Both the position numbers and the translations under genes were made by a program. DNA of 64,000 nt from Camarhynchus parvulus (Eukaryota > Chordata > Aves > Passeriformes > Thraupidae), in the NCBI RefSeq assembly GCF_901933205.1, contig NC_044600.1, forward strand, positions 3,100,001 to 3,164,000, read 5' to 3'. The notes below the pieces were generated by a model. The model saw nothing but the letters and a program-made list of their open reading frames with translations, searched no databases and was not told where the DNA came from. How positions within the stretch are numbered: the first letter of the stretch is position 1; every line of letters starts with the position of its first letter. Below are positions 10,863 through 24,345 of the stretch, one piece after another.

Positions 10863-12487
10863 TGCTGGTGGTATGAAAGGATATAACCCAGTCCATCCCT
10901 TTTGCCACTTGTTTGGCCACGTTTGGAGCCAGGAGTGCATCACAGGCAGTCCCTGGGGTGTGCCCAGTGTGGCAGGGAGTGCTGCTGTGCAGGGCTGGCC
11001 CCGCTCTCAGGCAGAGCTGGCTCTGTCCCTGCAGCAGGAACAGCTCTGTGCAAGGAGCTCAGGTACCCTGGGCACAGTCACACTTCATTACCCAGCTCTG
11101 CCAGGAGTTTTTAGTGGAGAGCTTGCCGGGGGTTCGCTGTGTCCCAAAGCTATTTCTGGGCTGCTGCAGTTTACAAGGTGGCTTTTGTTCAAGGCTGTGC
11201 CTGAAACCACAGTGCAGCCCCTGCTTCTAAACAACCCAACACCTCCTTTCTTTTTTTAACATTTCCACTTTCAGCTCTGGCATTAGTACATTTTGTGGCT
11301 TCTCGGAATTAATATTTAAGTTGTAATGTTGTTAATAGCTCAGCCTTTAATTTACCTGTGTTGCTAGAAGCAATTAATAATACCTTACTGATTCTCCATG
11401 AATAGCATAAAATATTGATGTAAGAGCAGAAGGACTATTTATACTCCTGGAATTATATGCCCTCATTTCACTTGTCTATAACAGACAACTTTAATAAGAC
11501 TGTAGGAGGAGAGTTATGTTGGCTTCTCATATATTTTCAGCCATAGTATTTGGTTTTATTCCAGAGTGTTTTATCATTAGCTGCTTGATATGTTTTTATA
11601 TTGGGTTTACAAGGAGAAAATGGGTAATATTTTTTATCCCTGTTCTACAGCAGGTGACACCAGGTGATCCTAACATGTCACATCCGCAGGCAGACAGTGA
11701 AGCAGGACAACTCCCTGACTTTCAGTTCAGTGAAAAGCTAAAAATTCTGCAGGAGAAATGGTTCCAAGTCTATTTTGAACAGAATTTTGAGGGGGAGAAT
11801 TTGTCAAATGCTGTAAATCTGGAGATTAAATACAACTTTTTGTCCATAGAATAAGGCCCATGTCTGTCAAAGCTTTGCAGGTAAAGACTAATTGAGAATG
11901 AGGAGAGGTGGAGCTCCCATTCTGCAGCACTGCTGGTGAATAATGAATGGCCATTTGACAAGCAATGCTCACAGATCATCCTGCAGAACAGAATGTGGCT
12001 GTGGTGTGAATATTACACAGGAAAGGAGAAGACAGATCACCCCATCATGCTGAATAAGTTATCAGAGAGGGCAAAGGAAAGGATTACATCCCAAAGGTTT
12101 GTCCCTATTGTTCCATGGCAATGAGAAATATTGTTTGTGTGAGGCTGAGTTTGAGAAGCCCTAAGAGCCATTATTCTGTTCCACAAGTATTTGTCACTAA
12201 TTCTGTTTTCTTTGGATCTTCTTGGTGAATATTTGCTATTAACCCCTCTACATATGTATATGTACATTTATTTCCCCCATCCTTGTCTAAATTATAACTG
12301 GAGTCAAAACCTCATGTTTGTCTGTGCTGAGATTACTTTAGACATGGATCTGGAGCTCAGCTAAAACTGGGGAGCTGAGAAGACACATTTAAGGCATAAA
12401 GAGGAAACAAGGCCCTAATATTAAACCTCTTATTGCAAAGCCTGTTTGCTAAAATACTGAAGCATAATTTCATCTCACAAACATCAA

Positions 12488-12508
12488 TGAACAGGTGACA
12501 CCTGTTCA
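12488..12508. promoter_or_regulatory. 21-bp perfect palindrome with two E-boxes
   Basis: The arms TGAACAGGTG and CACCTGTTCA are perfect reverse complements around a single A. Each arm contains the E-box CAGGTG/CACCTG, the core bound by ZEB/Snail and some bHLH factors, and ends in TGTTC/GAACA, a steroid-receptor half-site core. The half-site spacing (9 bp) does not fit a classical 3-bp-spaced hormone response element. A regulatory role is inference only. Confidence 0.4.
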
Positions 12509-14850
12509 AACACTTTATTATGGTCCTCAAAATATTGCTGTACTGCGAAATTAATTCAAATAAAAATATCCAAAGGAGTAAGAAATAGGAGAAAGGAACT
12601 CTCCTAATTCATATTCTTTATGCCAGCCTTGCATAAGAATTCTGAAAAGCCAAGAGTACATTTTGAAGTGTATTTCAAATTTGCATGATCTCAGTGGCAA
12701 GTCTGTGAGAAAGGGTGGTCAGCGAGGGTGGAACCAACCTGAAGCTTCTGCTTGGCTCTTCTGCACCTTTTCTGGGAAACAATTTTGGGTGTGAAATTGG
12801 AAAGTGGATTATTCTCCACGTCCTTCAGTCCTCTCAGTGGGAATGGGGTTAAGAGAGTTTTTGTGTCTCGCAGAGAATTTAAATTATAAATGACTTTATA
12901 AGGTGCTCAGACTCTCCAGTAAACGTGTGTGAAGTGTGAAATACATCCAGGCAGGGACAGTTAATGTTAGTTTAATAATATCAAATCAGGAACCTTCCCC
13001 ATCAAAGCAGGCTGAAGTGACATATAATAATGGTCACTGATTGTTACTGGTGTAATTTTCATTCCTTTACATTGTGCTTTACATTGCCAACACAATCAAA
13101 AGAGTTTTCTTTTGCCAGAAAAACACTTCTACTGAATTATGGCAGGCTGGGTTACTTATGATTTTTGAAAACACTTAAAGTTTTTGTGCTTTTTGAGCTT
13201 AAGGACAATGGAAAAGAACACCACTTTTATTTTTATAAGTATTGTGACATTTTAAGCAATGGAGAAAGGTTTCTCAATAAAGCCTTTCCAAGGAGCTCCA
13301 GGGATCCAGGAATTACATGTTATCTCATTGAATGGTGCAGGTCTTACATACATTGTTCAAAATAGAATTTCCTTCCTCTGCCTCCCCCAGGAGCAGATGG
13401 TTTCAGTGTTTTCTTTCTTTGTTTTCTTGTGGATTTATGATTATTTCACTCAGTTGCCAAGACTCGTGTGAAAATTGGAACTTGACCTTTTCTTTTAATC
13501 AGGCTTTTTTTTTTTTTTTTGCTGTCTAAAAGGCAAGAAGAAGGTACCAAAGTAAATGTGAACTCAAAAAATACTCATTTTTTTTTTTAACAGAGGATTA
13601 TGGAGTTAATTCTCTTATGAGTTCTACAACCCAACAATTGCGTGCTAGAGTGGCCAGCTCCCAGCATCCATGGCTGGAATCAGGAAGCCAAGCAGAAGAG
13701 GGAGCAGGGCATGCAGGAGAAGCTGTGAAAGTGTAAATGGCAGAGAGAAGCACAATTCCCCTGGCAGGTGATTTCTGTGTCTCACCCAATAGATTTCATT
13801 TCTCAGCCCCGTGTTTCAGGGAGTTAATAGGACAGAGCCCTGTGAATAGCGGGAGGGAAGGGTGGCACATCCCATGGATGGGGATTTATAGCCCTTGCAG
13901 TCACAGCTTTATTTTGTCAGTGTGGAAATCTGCTCCCCCTGCAGTGGTGTTCAGCAGTGTCTGGGAAGGTTGGAGGGGTTTGGGATGAGCCCTCTTGGGA
14001 GCACCTTGGAATCTGAAAAGGACTAGTTGGGATCCCCTTCTCCTCACAAATCCACCTGTAGAAATTCACCATCCTAAACATTTGTGTGGAAAACAAGGCC
14101 TGATGTCAGAAAAAATGCTGTATTCTGACATCCATGTGGTGACACACGTGGAAAACTTGTACCATTTTAAAATTCCCCATAAAATATTATTTATGGTACT
14201 TGAGTCAAGTATCAGGGCACACTCGGTGCTTCCAAACCCCAGTAAATTAATTCACCTTGTCATCCCTTTTGGGTAGAAATGCAAGAATTGATATTTAAGT
14301 AGATTGGAAAACAGCAGCAGCATTTTTCTTCCTGTTTTTCTTCCTATTCTTGCCTAGCATTGTGTGTCAGATGTGATAAAGAGACAAACATGTTGTCTGT
14401 TTGGGAGTGTGGCAATATCTGTGAACAAATCCAGATAACTTCTGGGCTGACAAGGGAGATAGACAAGTGTCAAACTCTAATTCACATTAGACCAGCAGGC
14501 AAATGTCATCTCCTGCTCATTTCCACATCACAGCTTTTGCTCTGTGCTTGGTTATTAGGAAAAAAGCAGGTATATTTGGGGGGGTTTTGACAGAAAAGTT
14601 TAGAACAGATGGATGGATTAAATTTGTCAAGGGAAATATTCCCATTTAAATTTGCTGCTATTGAGGCTCGGATATGAGCAAGGTGAATTCATTTTGATTT
14701 TTCTATGAGGAAGAAAATTAAAGGCTAATACAAAGGTTATTGAATTAGCTGCATAATTCTTAGCAACAAAACAAATGCTAAACAAGATAACACCAAAAAG
14801 GTGCTAAGTCTCAAGAATAATCCACATGAACAAGTCACATTTTTTAAGGT

Positions 14851-14890
14851 TTGAGAATATATGACAACATTTGAGAATATATAACAACAT
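14851..14890. repeat. Tandem duplication, 20-bp unit, two copies
   Basis: 'ttgagaatatatgacaacat' at 14851-14870 is followed directly by the same unit with one base changed. It is a local slippage product. Confidence 0.9.
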
Positions 14891-17388
14891 CTATTGAAAG
14901 GAACGTGGTTACTTTATAGCCCAGTTAGAAAGGCAACACCATAATATTTATAAAACCAGATAAAAATGCTTACACAAGTAGTGTATTTATAGTCACAAAT
15001 CAGTGTAGATTTTAACCTAGGAATATTTTTAATTGTATTTAGTCTTTGATTTTTCCAGATCAGCCATACATCTGTCAGGTCACTTTTCCCCAAACTTCTA
15101 TGGTGATTTCCACTTTTCAGCTGGGTTCAGTTAATATTTGTGTATATCCAAAGTAAAAAAAAAAATAATAATACTTTCTTTTGAAACCCAGAGAATAGCT
15201 TTGTAACAGAATTCTGGTGTTTTCTTTTAGGTTTACGAGACAGCTTTGTAATGAAACATGCAAATCACACCAATGTGTTCTGCTTTCTTTTTGGGAAATA
15301 TTTCTCTTTTCCACATACTGCCTGGGAAAACTTACTAAGCTTTCAGTCAAGAATATGAGTGTTGTCAATCAAATTCAGTTTCCCCTTGAAACGTTGAGAG
15401 ATTTTCACATTGATGTGATCACAAGTACACACTGAGGTTCCAAGCAGGTGTTTTCCTGAATTTCTGTATTTTTTTTTTCTTTTTGCAGCATGCTGTTGTT
15501 TTCTGTGATTGTTTAATGCTATTTATTAAAATCACACCAAACACTTTGTTGACCCATTTGCATTTTGCAGCACTGCACACATGAAGCTTTTAAAAAGACC
15601 CTGGCTTAGCTTTGATTGGGAAATGGCTTTTTTTCATTTGTGCTCACTTATGTAACCTGTGTAATGCAAAATGGATTTCACAGGCAAAATGAAATAGAGA
15701 GCAGCTCAGAGTTTTATTAGTTCATATACAGTTTGAACAGCATTTGCTTGATAAATCCTCAGCTGCAGATTGAATGTTTGTTTCTTCATGGATTACCACT
15801 TAGTTTAGAAAGCCATATAATTTAAATTAAATTTCATGACCCAGTCATCTGTGTTCACAAAGAAGGCTGAGAACACCAGGCCAGAGCATTTTGTGCTGGA
15901 CTGACAAAGAAGCCACTTAACAGAGCCACTCCTGCAAAGCACATCCACAGATTTCCCCAAGGTTATCCCTGTTTGCAGGCACCAGAGAACAATGCAGCCC
16001 TAAAAAAAATACACCTCTGATTGCTTTTATTGCAAAATTAAAGATGATGGATTGGAAAGAGAAGAATTAGGTGTGTTATAGGTGATAACAGATCCCCTCA
16101 TTTCCCTTGAGCCATTAGGAGGGTGCAGAGGAGCATTTGGTTAAATTAAAGCCTAATAGAAGTCGTGAAATACTGAACTTTTCATGACTTATTGGAAACC
16201 TTTCACTGGGGAAAACACCATAACTGCATATGTAAAATAGATCCAAGAAAGCAAATTAGGTGATTACTTGTGAAACAAAAGCCTGTGTGTAGCTCTTCTC
16301 CATTTTTCCCTATGGATTTGAATTCATTTTCCATGTCCTGTAGTCTGCTCTAATCTGCCTTTTCCACTCCCTGTGCTGATCTCATGGATGCACCTGCACC
16401 CTGCACAAGGTCTGGAAATGCCCTTGTACATTTTTTAGGAAGAGCTGGGCTCAGCTGAAGGGCACAAAAACAAAACTGAGCCAGTTTGGGATCCTTGACT
16501 GTGGCTCTGCCCATGGCCAAGGCTTGCCGGAACATTCTAACAAAAGCTTAATCTTCGTTGGAGAATTTGAAGTTATAAGGAATTTCTGCTGCCATAAGCA
16601 TGATTGGGATAGCCCCAGGCTGCTCTGTGCTCTCACCCACCCAAATTTGTTGTTGCACATCTCAGTGAGCTGTACCTGTGGGGGGAACAACCACACAGAG
16701 ATTGGTTTGTGCTCATCAGGGCTAAGGGAAAAAATGTGTGAAGGAAAAACTGGAGTTGTTTTCCTGTGGCAATGTGACTGTTTGAAGGAGCTCTGGCCAG
16801 TGACTAAATTTCTGACAACAGTGGAGTATTTTGAAGTACTGGTAAGGATATAGACAGTTACAATGATGATATTATTACATAAAAATAGGTTTATGAGAGC
16901 AGAAATCACCCTCCAAAATTTGAAATATAAGTTATAGCTGGGCAAGAGGAATATTTTTGACCCATTGCAGTGCATTGCAAGACTTGTAAGATGGTATAAT
17001 GGGATATGCTGCAAGTGCAATGGGTAAATATAAATTTTGTGTGTTTTTTAAGGATGTGGTGAATCCAGTTGTGACTGAGCTTTTAGATTTAGATGTCAGT
17101 GAGGAGAGGCATTCTTTGTTGTCAGACCATCATCAGTGGGTGGGGTCATGCAGAGCACCTCTAATATTCTGCTCTCTGTGTTGCTTTTGGGATTTCCCTT
17201 CTGTTACACCCCGAGGAAGAATTTTTGAGGCACCTTGGAAGGTTCCCCAGTCTGAAGAGAAAATTGCTGCTCAGCTCTTTGACACTGGTGGATGTGAGAG
17301 GAGATCAGTTTCAAAGGAGTGACAGCAGATTGTGCCTGCCCTGGGTGCTGGAGGAGTCACCCAGAAGGTGCAAATTCAAATAAATTTC

Positions 17389-17436
17389 CTGCTTATTTCA
17401 TTGGTCACTTCTGCTTATTTTGTTGGTCACTTCTGC
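17389..17436. repeat. Tandem duplication, 22-bp unit, two copies
   Basis: 'ctgcttatttcattggtcac' at 17389 is repeated from 17411 with two changes ('ttgt' in place of 'tcat'). The second copy ends in 'ttctgc', just as the first runs into the second. Confidence 0.85.
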
Positions 17437-20400
17437 AATATAGAGCAGATTGGAAGCATAAATTGGTAAGTGACAGCTCTTTAACCACACTGAACAGTAA
17501 CCAAGCAGGCATTAGTTCTTGGGAGTGGTTTTAATCAATTCCCTCTCTGACTAAAAGCTTTTGTTTGTTTTGATTTGTTTTGTAAATAGAGAAGCAGATT
17601 TGACCATTAGCCGTCCCAACTTTGGCTGAAAATTTCAATGAAATTAAGTTGATGTTTCCAGCTGGACCATCAGTGCTAAACAGCTCAGTGTTTTTAAACA
17701 ACTCTATACCAGTTTTTAAAGGCAGGAAATTCTGTTCCTTAGTGAATTTCGATGGGTTAGCTTTGTTTTTAAATTAGAGGTGCTAATTTAGATTTGGATC
17801 ACATTTTGGTATTGATTCTCTTTAACAAAGAATGAAGATTTCCTGTGAGCACCTCAGGAAGGCAAAGGATTACTTGTGTGCTGCAGCAGTGCCAGTGTGT
17901 AATGCAGCATTTTTAATGTTAAAATGAGGAGTGATAATCCCTCCCAGAGATTCCTTAATCTGCTTGAGAGGCAGGGGTTTCCCCTTAGAATTCTCTGCAA
18001 TTTTTAACTGTGTGGAGCACTGGTTTGAGCCTGTGTTAGATGCTTGTCACATCCTTGCCCAAGGACATTGTTTTGAGAGAGTTACTGGAGAATCCACAGC
18101 AGTTTTAAGTTGGAAATGCCCTGAAAATATAACTAGACTGTTAGAGAAAGAGGGCAGGAGGATCTATATATCTATATATTTTATGTATTATATCTAAATA
18201 TTTTTTAAAAGATGTAAAAATATGTTATTTTTCAAGAAAAATCAATTAGATGTTTTAGTTTTGGGGATTTTTTTGTTGTTGTTTGGGATTTTTCTGTGTG
18301 GTTTTGGTTTGGTTTGTTTGCTTTTATGTTTGCTTGTTTTTTGTTTTATGTAACTTATTCCAAGGCTTACCAACCCTCAGAATCACCAAGGTTTCCCCAC
18401 CATGTAACCCTGCTGCAAATAAAGCTGGGTATGTGTAATTTAATCAGGTTGATATATGGTACAGTCAGTCCCAGACCTGTTACTGGGGGCATTTTAAATA
18501 CTGAAAGGTTTTTTTATGCTTATATGTTCTTGCTCAAAGAGCCTAGAATTCTTTCCACATTTTCATGGTGGCTACAGCTGAAACTTTTCCAGTGCTCTGC
18601 TTCTCCTTCTTAAACTTTAAGTGGCCTCAGTTTGGTGACACTGAGAGTTCATCTAAGAATATAAAAACCCATTTATCTGCAGATAAACCCAAAGTTGTGA
18701 ATAGGTGCTATTTTTTTTCTTGCTAAAACCTTGCCAAGGTGTGCTCAAAGTGCTTAAGAGATAATTCTGGTGATTCCCCGTGGGCTCTGTGGATTGCATT
18801 GCAGTTTGCTGATTCCCCTCTGCCCTCACTCAATACCAGGCTCGACCTTCTGCAGCCTCATGTGAGCAGATTTCCCTTCCCCACCCTGGAGCCATCGATC
18901 TCCTCTCTGCAGCCTGGACGCCTCTTTCTGTCTCATGGACTTGCTCACTTCTTAAGAACTTGTTTATGGCTGGTTCTGAATACATTCAGTGATTTGGCTT
19001 CGCTGCCTCGTTATAATCATCAATGTTACTGTTTGCCATAACATCCGTGTTCAGTTGAGTCCCAAGCACCATTAATAGTGAGTTTTGCATTAATGTTGTG
19101 TGTCAGAAAAACGTGATTCTGCTTTTTTGGCACAGAGGAGAGCAAGGTTTAATGCTGCCTCATTACACAAATCCCAGGCCCATAATTCTTTTGTCAACCT
19201 GCTTTATAAAATAGATAGGGCATTTGCCAGCATGGCAAATCAAAGGATTAAATATTTAATCTTTTAGAAGCTTTGCTGCTTAGGATCTACAATCAAATCA
19301 TAACGTCACTTACTTTTGCTTTGAATGGAGAGTTCCTTAATGGGGAATGTCAGGAGATGGAGTCTGGAGAAGAGATGAGAAGGAGCAGTCAGGAATAAAG
19401 CAAGGACAGGTTTAATATATGGAAGCTTGATGAAGGTGGCACACAGAAAGGCAGGGGAACACTTTGCTTCTCTCTGTGATACACAAAAATGAAATTAAAA
19501 TGCACTTATATGCAGGCTATGAATTACTTGCCCAGCAAGGGTGAAAAAAAAATTCTGTATATTCTCTTGATATCTGTGCTTTCCTGAAAAACTCAGTTTT
19601 GTCATTCCTAATTCCCACTGATTTGGTAATAAAAGCAGGTCTCAAAAGGCTAATTAGTGCCAGTGCTACAGCCTTTGCATTTTTGTGTGTGGATGTTGTG
19701 TATGGCTGAACACACACGGGATGAACATTTTTATTTTTAATGTTTGCATAACAAAGCTGGTCAGTCTCCCTGCTCTTCCTGGGGAAGAGCACTTGTTTGG
19801 ACTGAGAGGAAAAACAGAGTGGAAGGAAACAGCTCCAGGTATCACACTTTACATCCCCAAATGCTCGTTAATCCCCTGCTGAAGCTTTTGTGGGGCAGGA
19901 ATCGCATCTGGGCAGGAAAGGGCACGAGGGCCCAAGCAGAGTAAGGGCAATTTGGGTTTTTTTCCATGTGCCTTATTGTGGGGGATAATACCAAAAAATG
20001 CTAAATAAATTCCTCCTGCCAGGCTGATAAGGGCAGAAGGATCTCCCAGTCTCTGTGAAGGGATCCTGTTCACAGCTGGGTGTAATGGACTCATGGACTC
20101 AGTGCTCCATTCCTCCAGCGAGGCACCACCAGTAAAAGAACCTGACTCTGCAGAGCTCCTGAACCCAATTTTCCTGAAGAAATCTGATCAGCAAACAGAG
20201 ACATTCCTTAGCATTTAGCTAGCCAAGTTAATTTCTGAAGGGGAGGAGCAGTGGAACACAAAAGCAGAGTTAATTTAATGCTATCTCTCCTAGCATTGAG
20301 CAGATGTTAGGAGAGCCTACCAAAGCACTGCTGAGAATCAGTTCAGTTCCTGAAAATCTCCACCTCGTTAAATTTCTATGTATGGAAAGCAATTTTTTCA

Positions 20401-21457
20401 CTGTAGATTATAATTTTATTAACATAGCTATTAGCACTACAGACTCTGACAATGAACCCAGAGCATTAAAGGACATTTTCTAAAAATAAGCAAATTTACA
20501 TATGTAATAATAAACTTGTGACTAACCCTTCCTAAACATTAGAGAAAGGAAAAAGAACTCCAAATCACAAAAAAAAAAAAATCAAACTGAAATAAAGAAA
20601 AGATCTGACTAGAAAAAGCCCAAGCTTATTGATGGCTATAAAATCTTAATGCAACTGTTTTAGCAGAAAACTGTGGATACATGTGGAACTGTAAGAATTG
20701 GTGGGAGCAGGTTTCAAACTGGGTGGTGTATATAGAATAAACACTAGTGAGCAGTGGTTACAGGGGGAAAGCTTGAAGGCACAAACTGCCAGAGATAAAT
20801 TTAAATAATGAAAGAAAATTAAATGACCCTATTAGTCTCAATATAGGGAGAGTAGGTAAATCTTGAAATATTGAATTTCTCACATATTTATTCTGTGTCC
20901 TCACTCCTTTCAGGGGTTTCAAATATAGGTCCAGCCAAGCAAGGCAGATGTTGGCAATATGACCTAGGGCTTGTGCACCTATTTTTATTTGTAGAGGAAT
21001 TGCTTTCAAATGTGTCCCTTTATATTTTCAGTGCAATACGAATGTTTCTTCTACTTTAAAATTCCTGTGAGCCTCTGTTCCCTACTGCCAAATAAAAAGA
21101 AGTGCAGTTAGCCAATGCATTTCCTATTTAGTCTCATTAGCACTTTGTAGCAGTGCATTTTCAACTTCTAAAACAATGGCCAAATATTCTGGTTGACATT
21201 TGTTGTTATTGAAACTCAAGAGCTCCACAAAGAAGCAGCACAGAGTGCGGACAGCAAGAGGACACAGAAGCTGGAAAAACAACCATAATGTGGGGTTTTT
21301 TTCCAATTCTGACCAAAATAAACAATGCCTTTTGTTTTTTCCAAGCAATTTTAGGAATTCAAAGCTGGTGGCTCAGAAAGTATTTTTTTTCTGATGTCTG
21401 AGAAATCCAGTGAAATGACTCTGTGTGTTTGTTTATACCTATATATTCACACATATG

Positions 21458-21471
21458 CACACACACACACA
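21458..21471. repeat. Short (CA)n microsatellite
   Basis: Seven CA dinucleotides, with interrupted CA/TA-rich sequence on both sides (about 21440-21477). Confidence 0.85.
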
Positions 21472-23968
21472 AACACAGAGACTCCCAAATATGCATTCAC
21501 ATGGTGCTAACAACCTAGGCTAAATAAAAAGCAAGGAAATACAAAATTCAAGCTGTTTGCTTTGCCTTATCTATTTCCATTATGCATGGTAAATATTGCA
21601 GATCATATGGTCTATAAAACCACACGCTGCTTGGAGACTCCTCCACAACAGGGGACTCTGAGGATGGATGCAGTAGCAGCTCTGAGTTTTCTAGACTTTT
21701 TTTATTTAGTTGGACTTTTCATGATATCTGAATTTTTTTTTTTTCATGTGAAGTTCCTTTATTTCCTGTGGTTTTCAATTTAAAAAAAAAAAAAACAACC
21801 CAAAAATATGTTGAGGTGGGACAGGAGGCATATGGGAGCCTTGAAGTTTTTCTCTTAGGATGTCTGAGTTTTGAAGGAAATAGAATGCAGCAGGGAATAA
21901 TAGTGGATGGTTAATAAAGAGTTTTGATATTTCTCTTGCTGGGAGCAGCTGCCTGTTCAGAGTCTGGGTCCCAGAGTGAATATTTGAGTTTCTCTGAGCC
22001 CCAGGTCAGCCCAAGTCCAGCCTCATTAAAGCATTTCGGCTTTAACTGATCACCCAAAATTTCACAAGAGAACTGTGTTAAAAAAGGAAAAATAAATTTT
22101 CAGGAAGTTAAACGTCTAAAACTGTTCCCTGAAATCCTGTTTGTGTGTTTGCTGCATAGGTGGATAGCCATAGGTAAGGTAGGAGTACGATCTTTCCTTT
22201 AGTGAATATTTAATATTCCCAAACCAACCCAACCAGTCACCTTCTCTGCCCAAGATGAAACTGTATTTATTCCTAGAGAAATGTTGGTGTAATTGTAGGG
22301 GATCTGTGCACAGGGTTTTCAAATGATTTTATGGTCAAGTTTTGATTTAAAGCCAGAAGTTATTGTAAATTGTGGTGAGTTAATGCCAGCATTCATCCAC
22401 AGGAGAGAACTGTTGAAACAGGAGAGCTCTTTTGCTGTGTTAGACATGTTAGTATTAATTCTCTCTGATAATGGGATAATATTTTTAGGCAGAGTTAATA
22501 AGATTATGATGCAAAAGTGGGAATCTCCTTTGGTTGGTTAATTACCTTCTGCTATTATTTTAATTTTATTATCCTAAATTCAGATTGAAATTAGCACTGG
22601 GCATTACAGTGAGATATTTTAGGATATTTTTTGGGATTATCTGTGAATGGGATGAGTGACTCTGCACCCAGAGCAGAGCCCAGGACTCTGTGGTCAGCCA
22701 GATCAGCTCCTCTGGGTGCAGGCTGGGGTTAGGTAAGAAATTCTGCCCTGGATCCTGGTGATTTTGGTGTTTGTTTGACCGTTCCCTGGCTCCTCCCAAC
22801 CTGGCCCAGTTTGCACAGCCCCCTCTGGGAGTAAATTGACATTTTTTCCTGTGATTCATTGGCTCAGCCAGGGCAGCACCTGTTGAGATCTGAAACTCAA
22901 CCTGCAGCACTGACATTCCATCTCTGCAGCCCCCAGGAGGGCTCAGCTAATGAGTGCATTCCCTTTTAGGTGGCCTTGGTTTTGACTTTGCATTTTTTTT
23001 GGGTTCCTGAGGATGTGTTTAAAAAGCTGAATTTGATGCTTTGTTTGCAGCCTGTGAGCTGGGCAAGAGGACAGTTCATTTTCAGATGAACATGTGACAG
23101 ACACCTAAAGTTCTTCTCTTCTTGTTTGCTGAGCATTCATTTTCCATAAAATATAAATATTTAGCATGTCACTATGCTATGTTCAACAGAAGAGAAAAAG
23201 AAACTATTAAAATTATGCCTACATAAATTTAGAGAAATAAAAGAAAAAGAGATCATAGTCTTACAGAGCAGTGAAAGTCAGAAGAGTTCTCAATGTATGA
23301 GTCTAAGGCTGGCAATCTCAATAGAGGAGTTTTTAATTAAAATAATTCTGTTTTATTTTGATGAATCAATACTAAAAGTTCCCACAATTACATTTAATGT
23401 TATGGATTACAGGAGAAGGAAGGATATATTTTTTATGGCTGAATTCAGCTTATCACTACCGCACACCTTTTAAAAATTCCTGTGGTCCCCCCTCAATCTG
23501 TAAGGCTTCATTCTATTAGTTATAAAAATACAGAAACTCTTATACATAAATTAGGAAATAGTTTGATTTCCTCTGTCTTATGAAAACATTCTGTCCTTTT
23601 ACTAGCAAAAATATCTGCATATTCAATTTTCTCCTGAACTTTCCAGCACTGCACAGGCGAACCCAACAAAGGGATTTTTCAGGGCTGCTTTGGGGCTGAA
23701 AGCAACGAGTTCTGCTCCTCCTCAGGGGTGAGGATGGCAGTGAGGGAGCGCTGCCACAGTGCCAGGATGGCAGCAAATTCTGCCAGAACTGGAAATGGAG
23801 CAGAGCTGTTTCTGCGAAGTGCTGGGTGTTCTGTTTGCATTGCCTCTGCTGTAAACTTTGTGGGGGCTGAGGAATGGCTAGGAAATATTATAATTAATTG
23901 TTCAGACTTTATTTGGTTCAAGAGGTGAAGTGATTTTCCTGTAATTTTAATATTTCAAATATTTTAAG

Positions 23969-24345
23969 AGCAGCCCTGCTGAGAAGGACTTGGGGGAAAG
24001 GCTGGACATGTCCTGGCCCAAAAACCACCCGTGTAAAAAAAAAATTGTTGGATGGAGGATTGTGCCCCTCTTTTACAAGGGTGTGTAGTGACAGGAGAAG
24101 GGGGAATGGTTTTAAATTGAAAGGCAGCAAGTTCAGAAGAGATTTTAGGAAGGAATTCTTCCCTGTGAGGGTGGGGAGATCCTGGCACAGGTGCCCTGAG
24201 CAGCTGTGGCTGCCCCTGGATCCCTGGAAGTGCCCAAGGCCAGGTTGGATGGAGCTTGGAAGGTCATGGCAGGAGATTGGAATGAGAAGATCTTTAAGGT
24301 CTCTTTCAAACCAGGCCATCCCATGGTTCATTCAGTGATTCTGCC
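23969..24345 (+). mobile_element. CR1 LINE, 3' portion with internal deletion
   Basis: Sense CR1 sequence beginning 'agcagccctgctgagaagga', then 'ggctggacatgtcctggccc'. It resumes in the downstream part 'gtgagggtggggagatcctg', 'caggtgccctgagcagctgt', 'ggctgcccctggatccctgg' and 'aaggccaggttggat'. It ends in a diverged tail near 'cattcagtgattctgcc'. The part of CR1 expected between the first and second segments is largely missing or altered, so the copy is truncated and internally deleted. It has no coding capacity. Confidence 0.88.

Larger units (their letters stand above)
10863..23967. other. Unique noncoding DNA, 13 kb
   Basis: No gene or interspersed repeat recognised. It has GC-richer patches near 10920-11200, 13650-14000 and 22640-22920, and AT-rich stretches elsewhere. 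The longest open frame of the window (189 codons, 16451-17020, minus) lies here, but it overlaps a 109-codon frame on the other strand and resembles no family I know. Several stretches, for example 11330-11480, are AT-rich, repeat-free and rich in TAAT words, as conserved regulatory DNA often is, but conservation cannot be judged from one sequence. Short tandem repeats are listed separately. Confidence 0.5.
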
